Positions 13,191 through 15,524 of a DNA stretch of 15,524 nt are shown in pieces. Where the stretch lies: positions 1 through 15,524 of the forward strand of contig CAKUSF010000045.1 in NCBI GenBank assembly GCA_934678915.1, in the 5' to 3' direction. A program made the position numbers and the translations under genes. The number at the start of each line of letters is the position of its first letter. Position 1 is the stretch's first letter. The notes below the pieces were generated by a model. The model did not search any database and was not told the DNA's origin. It worked only from the letters and a program-made list of their open reading frames with translations. The DNA comes from an uncultured Bacteroidales bacterium. Lineage in GTDB: Bacteria; Bacteroidota; Bacteroidia; Bacteroidales; UBA932.

Positions 13191-14585
13191 CTACTTCACT
13201 ATCGCTTCCTTGATGCAGTCCACGATGTAGTGCACGTCTTCATCGGTCACATAAGGGCCGGCTGGAAGGCAGAAGCCCACCTTGAAGAGCGACTCCTCCA
13301 CACCGTTGGTATAGACAGGAGCACCGGCATAGATAGGCTGCTTGTGCATCGGTTTCCATGTCGGACGGGCCTCGATCTTCTTGCCGAGCATGAAGACACG
13401 CAAGGCCTCGACATTCTCGTTCGGCTGGCAGTCAGTCGTAGCGGAATCCACCTGATGGATCACACCGGCGGCTCCACCTACCGCGGTCTTTATCACCTCC
13501 TTGTAGGCGTTTTCCTGGCCGACGATGCGGACCGATGGATCAAGCGTGGCAGCGCAAAGCCAGAAATTGGCGTCAAAACGAGGATCCGATGGCTGCTTAT
13601 GAATATTCACACCCGGGACATCGGCCAACAGTTCCTCATACAATTTCTGGACATGACGGTGATGAGCGATGTGAGCATCCAACACCGTCATCTGGCCACG
13701 GCCTATTCCCGCACAGACGTTGGACATACGGTAGTTGTAACCGATGGCCGTGTGCTGATAGTAAGGATAAGCATCACGGGCCTGAGTGGCATACCACATG
13801 ATCTCGTTGGCATCCTCGGCATTGCGGCAGATAAGGGCACCTCCACCGGAAGTGGTGATCATCTTGTTGCCGTTGAACGACAGAACTCCATACTTTCCGA
13901 ATGTTCCGAGAACCTGACCGTCAAAACGCGAGCCCATCCCCTCGGCTGCATCCTCTACTACAGGAATGCCATACTTTTCAGCAATCGCCAGAATCCGGTC
14001 TATGTGATAAGGCATGCCGTACAATGCGACCGGAACAATGGCCTTAGGATACTTTCCGGTCTTCTCTTTTCTGTCAATTATCGCCTTTTCCAAAAGCTCC
14101 GGATCCATATTCCAAGTCTCCCCTTCCGAACCGATGAAGATCGGCTTCGCTCCGAGATAGGTGATAGGGTGCGATGACGCGCAGAATGTGTAGCTCTGCA
14201 CCAGCACCTCGTCCCCAGCCTTCACACCGCAACCGATCAGCGCCAGATGCACCGCAGCCGTCCCCGCTGACAAGCAGACCACCTTACGGTCCAACTGGGT
14301 CGCTGAGCCTGCCGAAGCAACTTGTCCATCCAACTGGGTTGCTGAGCCTGTCGAAGCGACATTTCCATCCGCTCCTTTCGTTTCGGCAAGCACAGCGTCC
14401 GATCCCTGCCGAAGAGCCGTCCGACCATTGACAAATGCCTCCAGATCCTTCTCGAAAGCATTCACATTCGGTCCCATCGGCACAACCCAGTTAGTATCAA
14501 ACGCTTCCTTGACATACTTCTGCTCCAATCCCTCTTCGGACATATGAGCCAGACAGAGATAAATTGTCTTTCTTTCTTCTGACAT
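13191..14585 (-). CDS. DegT/DnrJ/EryC1/StrS aminotransferase with repeat-derived insert
   Basis: This 464-residue protein is a PLP-dependent sugar aminotransferase of the DegT family (PglE-like). It amino-transfers a 4-keto-6-deoxy nucleotide sugar, giving amino sugars used by the adjacent phosphotransferase. Visible are YLCLAHMSEEG and AFDTNWVVPMGPNV at the N terminus, CLSAGTAAVHLALIGCG, VEDAAEGMGSRFDG, and LSFNGNKMITTSGGGALI with the PLP lysine, then YNYRMSNVCAGIGRGQM. Relatives are about 375-400 residues. The excess is an insert at about residues 54-99, ending in two tandem 13-residue repeats (NVASTGSATQLDG type), and a second extra stretch at about 367-391 (GGAAGVIHQVDSATTDCQ region). Both lie outside the catalytic motifs, so the enzyme may still work. 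It lies downstream of a sugar-transferase gene on the same strand and converges with the retron. Confidence 0.93.
   Translation of the reverse strand: MSEERKTIYLCLAHMSEEGLEQKYVKEAFDTNWVVPMGPNVNAFEKDLEAFVNGRTALRQGSDAVLAETKGADGNVASTGSATQLDGQVASAGSATQLDRKVVCLSAGTAAVHLALIGCGVKAGDEVLVQSYTFCASSHPITYLGAKPIFIGSEGETWNMDPELLEKAIIDRKEKTGKYPKAIVPVALYGMPYHIDRILAIAEKYGIPVVEDAAEGMGSRFDGQVLGTFGKYGVLSFNGNKMITTSGGGALICRNAEDANEIMWYATQARDAYPYYQHTAIGYNYRMSNVCAGIGRGQMTVLDAHIAHHRHVQKLYEELLADVPGVNIHKQPSDPRFDANFWLCAATLDPSVRIVGQENAYKEVIKTAVGGAAGVIHQVDSATTDCQPNENVEALRVFMLGKKIEARPTWKPMHKQPIYAGAPVYTNGVEESLFKVGFCLPAGPYVTDEDVHYIVDCIKEAIVK
14290..14367. repeat. Two tandem 39-bp repeats with the REP-like core inside the aminotransferase gene
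   Basis: Units 14290-14328 and 14329-14367 are 39 bp each and nearly identical. Each contains the core, CTGAGCCTGCCGAAG at 14303-14317 and CTGAGCCTGTCGAAG at 14342-14356. The unit length is a multiple of three, and each codes for 13 residues (V-A-S-T/A-G-S-A-T-Q-L-D with flanking Gly). The core is the same as in the intergenic palindrome at 5482-5533. Confidence 0.9.
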
Positions 14586-14615
14586 AGTATTTAGATTTTA
14601 AGATTCTTATTTGCG

Positions 14616-14766
14616 TTTTGCAAACCACGGCCACGCCACCCTGCCCCAGAAGTGCATGAGGCACAATTACGTGTGCCCGACCCCATTCCTAAAAGATAGG
14701 GTCGGACACACCAAAGCGCAATAGAAAGCCCTACAGGCTAATTTCGGATGCTCGTGGTTTGTAAAA
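14616..14766. repeat. Inverted-repeat element, copy 2
   Basis: This is the second copy of the element at 9222-9368, about 88-90% identical by eye. Its ends, TTTTGCAAACCACG (14616-14629) and CGTGGTTTGTAAAA (14753-14766), pair over 14 positions with one G-T mismatch that would be a wobble pair in RNA. The central hairpin (14672-14710) has two mismatches absent from copy 1, and the loop differs most. It lies between the sugar-transferase stop and the aminotransferase start on the same strand, so an mRNA covering both would contain it. Confidence 0.8.
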
Positions 14767-14792
14767 TATTACTTGGGTCACCATCGGCACTC

Positions 14793-15446
14793 CTAAACCT
14801 CTTCACCAGCGAATCGGACTTTGAACCCAAGGACGGTGGCGAAGATCATCTCGATGTCCTTGAGGAAGCTATAGTGACGGTAATAGTAGCAGTTCAGGCG
14901 AACCTTGTCAGGGTAGATCACCGTGTCATTATATTCAGTGGCGATCTCCTGCATCGGACGGGTGTCCCCCTCCGCCTGACGCGAGGCGACATATTCAGAG
15001 ATCATTTCATCCTCCAGCCGGTATTTGAGGGTCGCCGGCCCCGTTATGCCCGGACGCAGCTTCAGCACATCGCGGTCATCTCCAGTCAATTTGTCCGCAT
15101 ACCCCGGCACATCAGGCCTCGGTCCCACGAAGCTCATGTTCCCCACCAGCACATCCCACAGCTCCGGCAACTCGTCAAGCTTATAGTGCCGCAGCACCGC
15201 CCCCAACGGTGTGATCCGCGAATCCCCCGACACCGAAACGGAAGACCCATTATGCTTCACCCTCATCGTCCGGAACTTATGGCACCTAAATATCCTCCCG
15301 TCCTTCCCCACCCTCTCCTGCACAAAGAACACCGGTCCCCCCGGCATCTTAATCTTCACCAATATGGCCACAACCACCAACACCGGCCACAAAAACAAAA
15401 GGCCGAGCAGCGCGACCAGTCGGTCAAAAAACCACTTGAGTATCAT
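14793..15446 (-). CDS. Undecaprenyl-phosphate sugar phosphotransferase (PglC-like), intact paralogue
   Basis: The 217-residue protein is a close paralogue of the one at 9398-10186 and has the standard length for small PglC-type transferases (about 200-220). These are monotopic membrane enzymes that load a sugar phosphate onto undecaprenyl phosphate. It has an N-terminal hydrophobic segment (about 9-32), VFFVQERVGKDG, FRCHKFRTM, LDELPELWDVLVGNMSFVGPRPD with the catalytic Asp-Glu, and LRPGITGPATLKYRLEDE. It lacks the Gly/Ser/Thr insert and keeps the conserved Gly in RVGKDG, so it is the likelier active copy. The ATG is at 15446; no clear TAnnTTTG box precedes it before the window ends. The repeat element and the DegT aminotransferase gene follow on the same strand, the usual pairing for making and loading an amino sugar. 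Confidence 0.95.
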   Translation of the reverse strand: MILKWFFDRLVALLGLLFLWPVLVVVAILVKIKMPGGPVFFVQERVGKDGRIFRCHKFRTMRVKHNGSSVSVSGDSRITPLGAVLRHYKLDELPELWDVLVGNMSFVGPRPDVPGYADKLTGDDRDVLKLRPGITGPATLKYRLEDEMISEYVASRQAEGDTRPMQEIATEYNDTVIYPDKVRLNCYYYRHYSFLKDIEMIFATVLGFKVRFAGEEV

Positions 15447-15473
15447 TTGTGTAAGCAGTAATTTTGTTTCCGC

Positions 15474-15523
15474 AGATTTCAGAAAAAAGAGAACCGACAG
15501 TTTTCAGAAAAGTGGAACCACCC
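15474..15523. mobile_element. Possible IS21-type element end (window edge)
   Basis: Two imperfect direct repeats of about 25 bp, each with TTTCAGAAAA followed by a purine-rich stretch and GAACC (15474-15498 and 15499-15523), run to the window edge. Repeated AAAGTGGAACC-like units near a terminus resemble ends of IS21-family elements in Bacteroidota. No transposase gene is visible, so this is tentative. Confidence 0.3.
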
Positions 15524-15524
15524 G

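Noticed and set aside
13415..13440. Further REP-like copy in the second aminotransferase insert
   Set aside because: TTCGGCTGGCAGTCAGT resembles the repeat core only with a substitution and a two-base insertion, which is too weak to claim.
13230..14177. 315-codon plus-strand frame opposite the aminotransferase gene
   Set aside because: It is a shadow of a clear DegT gene, a side effect of its codon pattern.
14290..14367. CRISPR-like array
   Set aside because: The 39-bp units are adjacent with no spacers and lie in frame inside a gene.
14748..15461. 237-codon plus-strand frame opposite the intact transferase gene
   Set aside because: It is antisense to a conserved gene; the matching frame in the other paralogue is broken, so it is not selected.

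Overview
The window looks like a chromosomal segment from a member of the order Bacteroidales (Bacteroidota). Several intergenic regions carry the Bacteroidota promoter pattern TTTG, about 19 bp, TAnnTTTG (best at 4012-4042 and 10262-10292). The gene families also fit: a tgt gene followed by an LptF/LptG permease, a NupG-type nucleoside symporter, an AAA-ATPase-like/PD-(D/E)XK protein, DegT aminotransferases with the YLCLAHM start, and small PglC-like sugar-phosphate transferases. No rRNA, tRNA or CRISPR array was seen.

Positions 1-8821 are mostly housekeeping. A partial LptF/G permease and tgt lie on the minus strand, and a nucleoside permease on the plus strand converges with a small zinc-ribbon protein gene. 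A short single-stranded DNA-binding protein gene follows. The gap after it holds a well-bounded small RNA gene (4048-4186) with its own promoter, compact fold and terminator, then a 27-bp perfect palindrome. The minus strand then carries rfbB, pdxA, rnhA and the AAA/PD-(D/E)XK gene. A nested palindrome built on a REP-like repeat with core CTGAGCCTGTCGAAG sits between rfbB and pdxA.

Positions 8822-15524 are an accessory, rearranged surface-polysaccharide region. Two directly repeated cassettes (about 9203-10186 and 14541-15446) each hold a sugar-phosphate transferase gene followed by a conserved 147-151 bp inverted-repeat element. The right cassette continues into an intact DegT aminotransferase gene; the left keeps only what looks like an 18-bp relic of one. 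Between the cassettes lie a frameshifted DUF4160 gene and a DUF2442 gene under one strong promoter, a fragment of a family 2 glycosyltransferase gene, and a retron.

The retron (11096-13039) is the most notable system. It has a promoter, a non-coding RNA bounded by a perfect 14-bp a1/a2 pair with a plausible msd hairpin, and a 586-residue reverse transcriptase fused to a C-terminal TOPRIM-like domain, the architecture of E. coli retron Ec67 (Eco2), an anti-phage system. The second notable feature is the CTGAGCCTGTCGAAG repeat. It occurs as an intergenic palindrome and also inside two polysaccharide genes, where it is translated in frame as Gly/Ser/Thr-rich inserts of about 45 residues. Comparing the two transferase paralogues shows one such insert directly.
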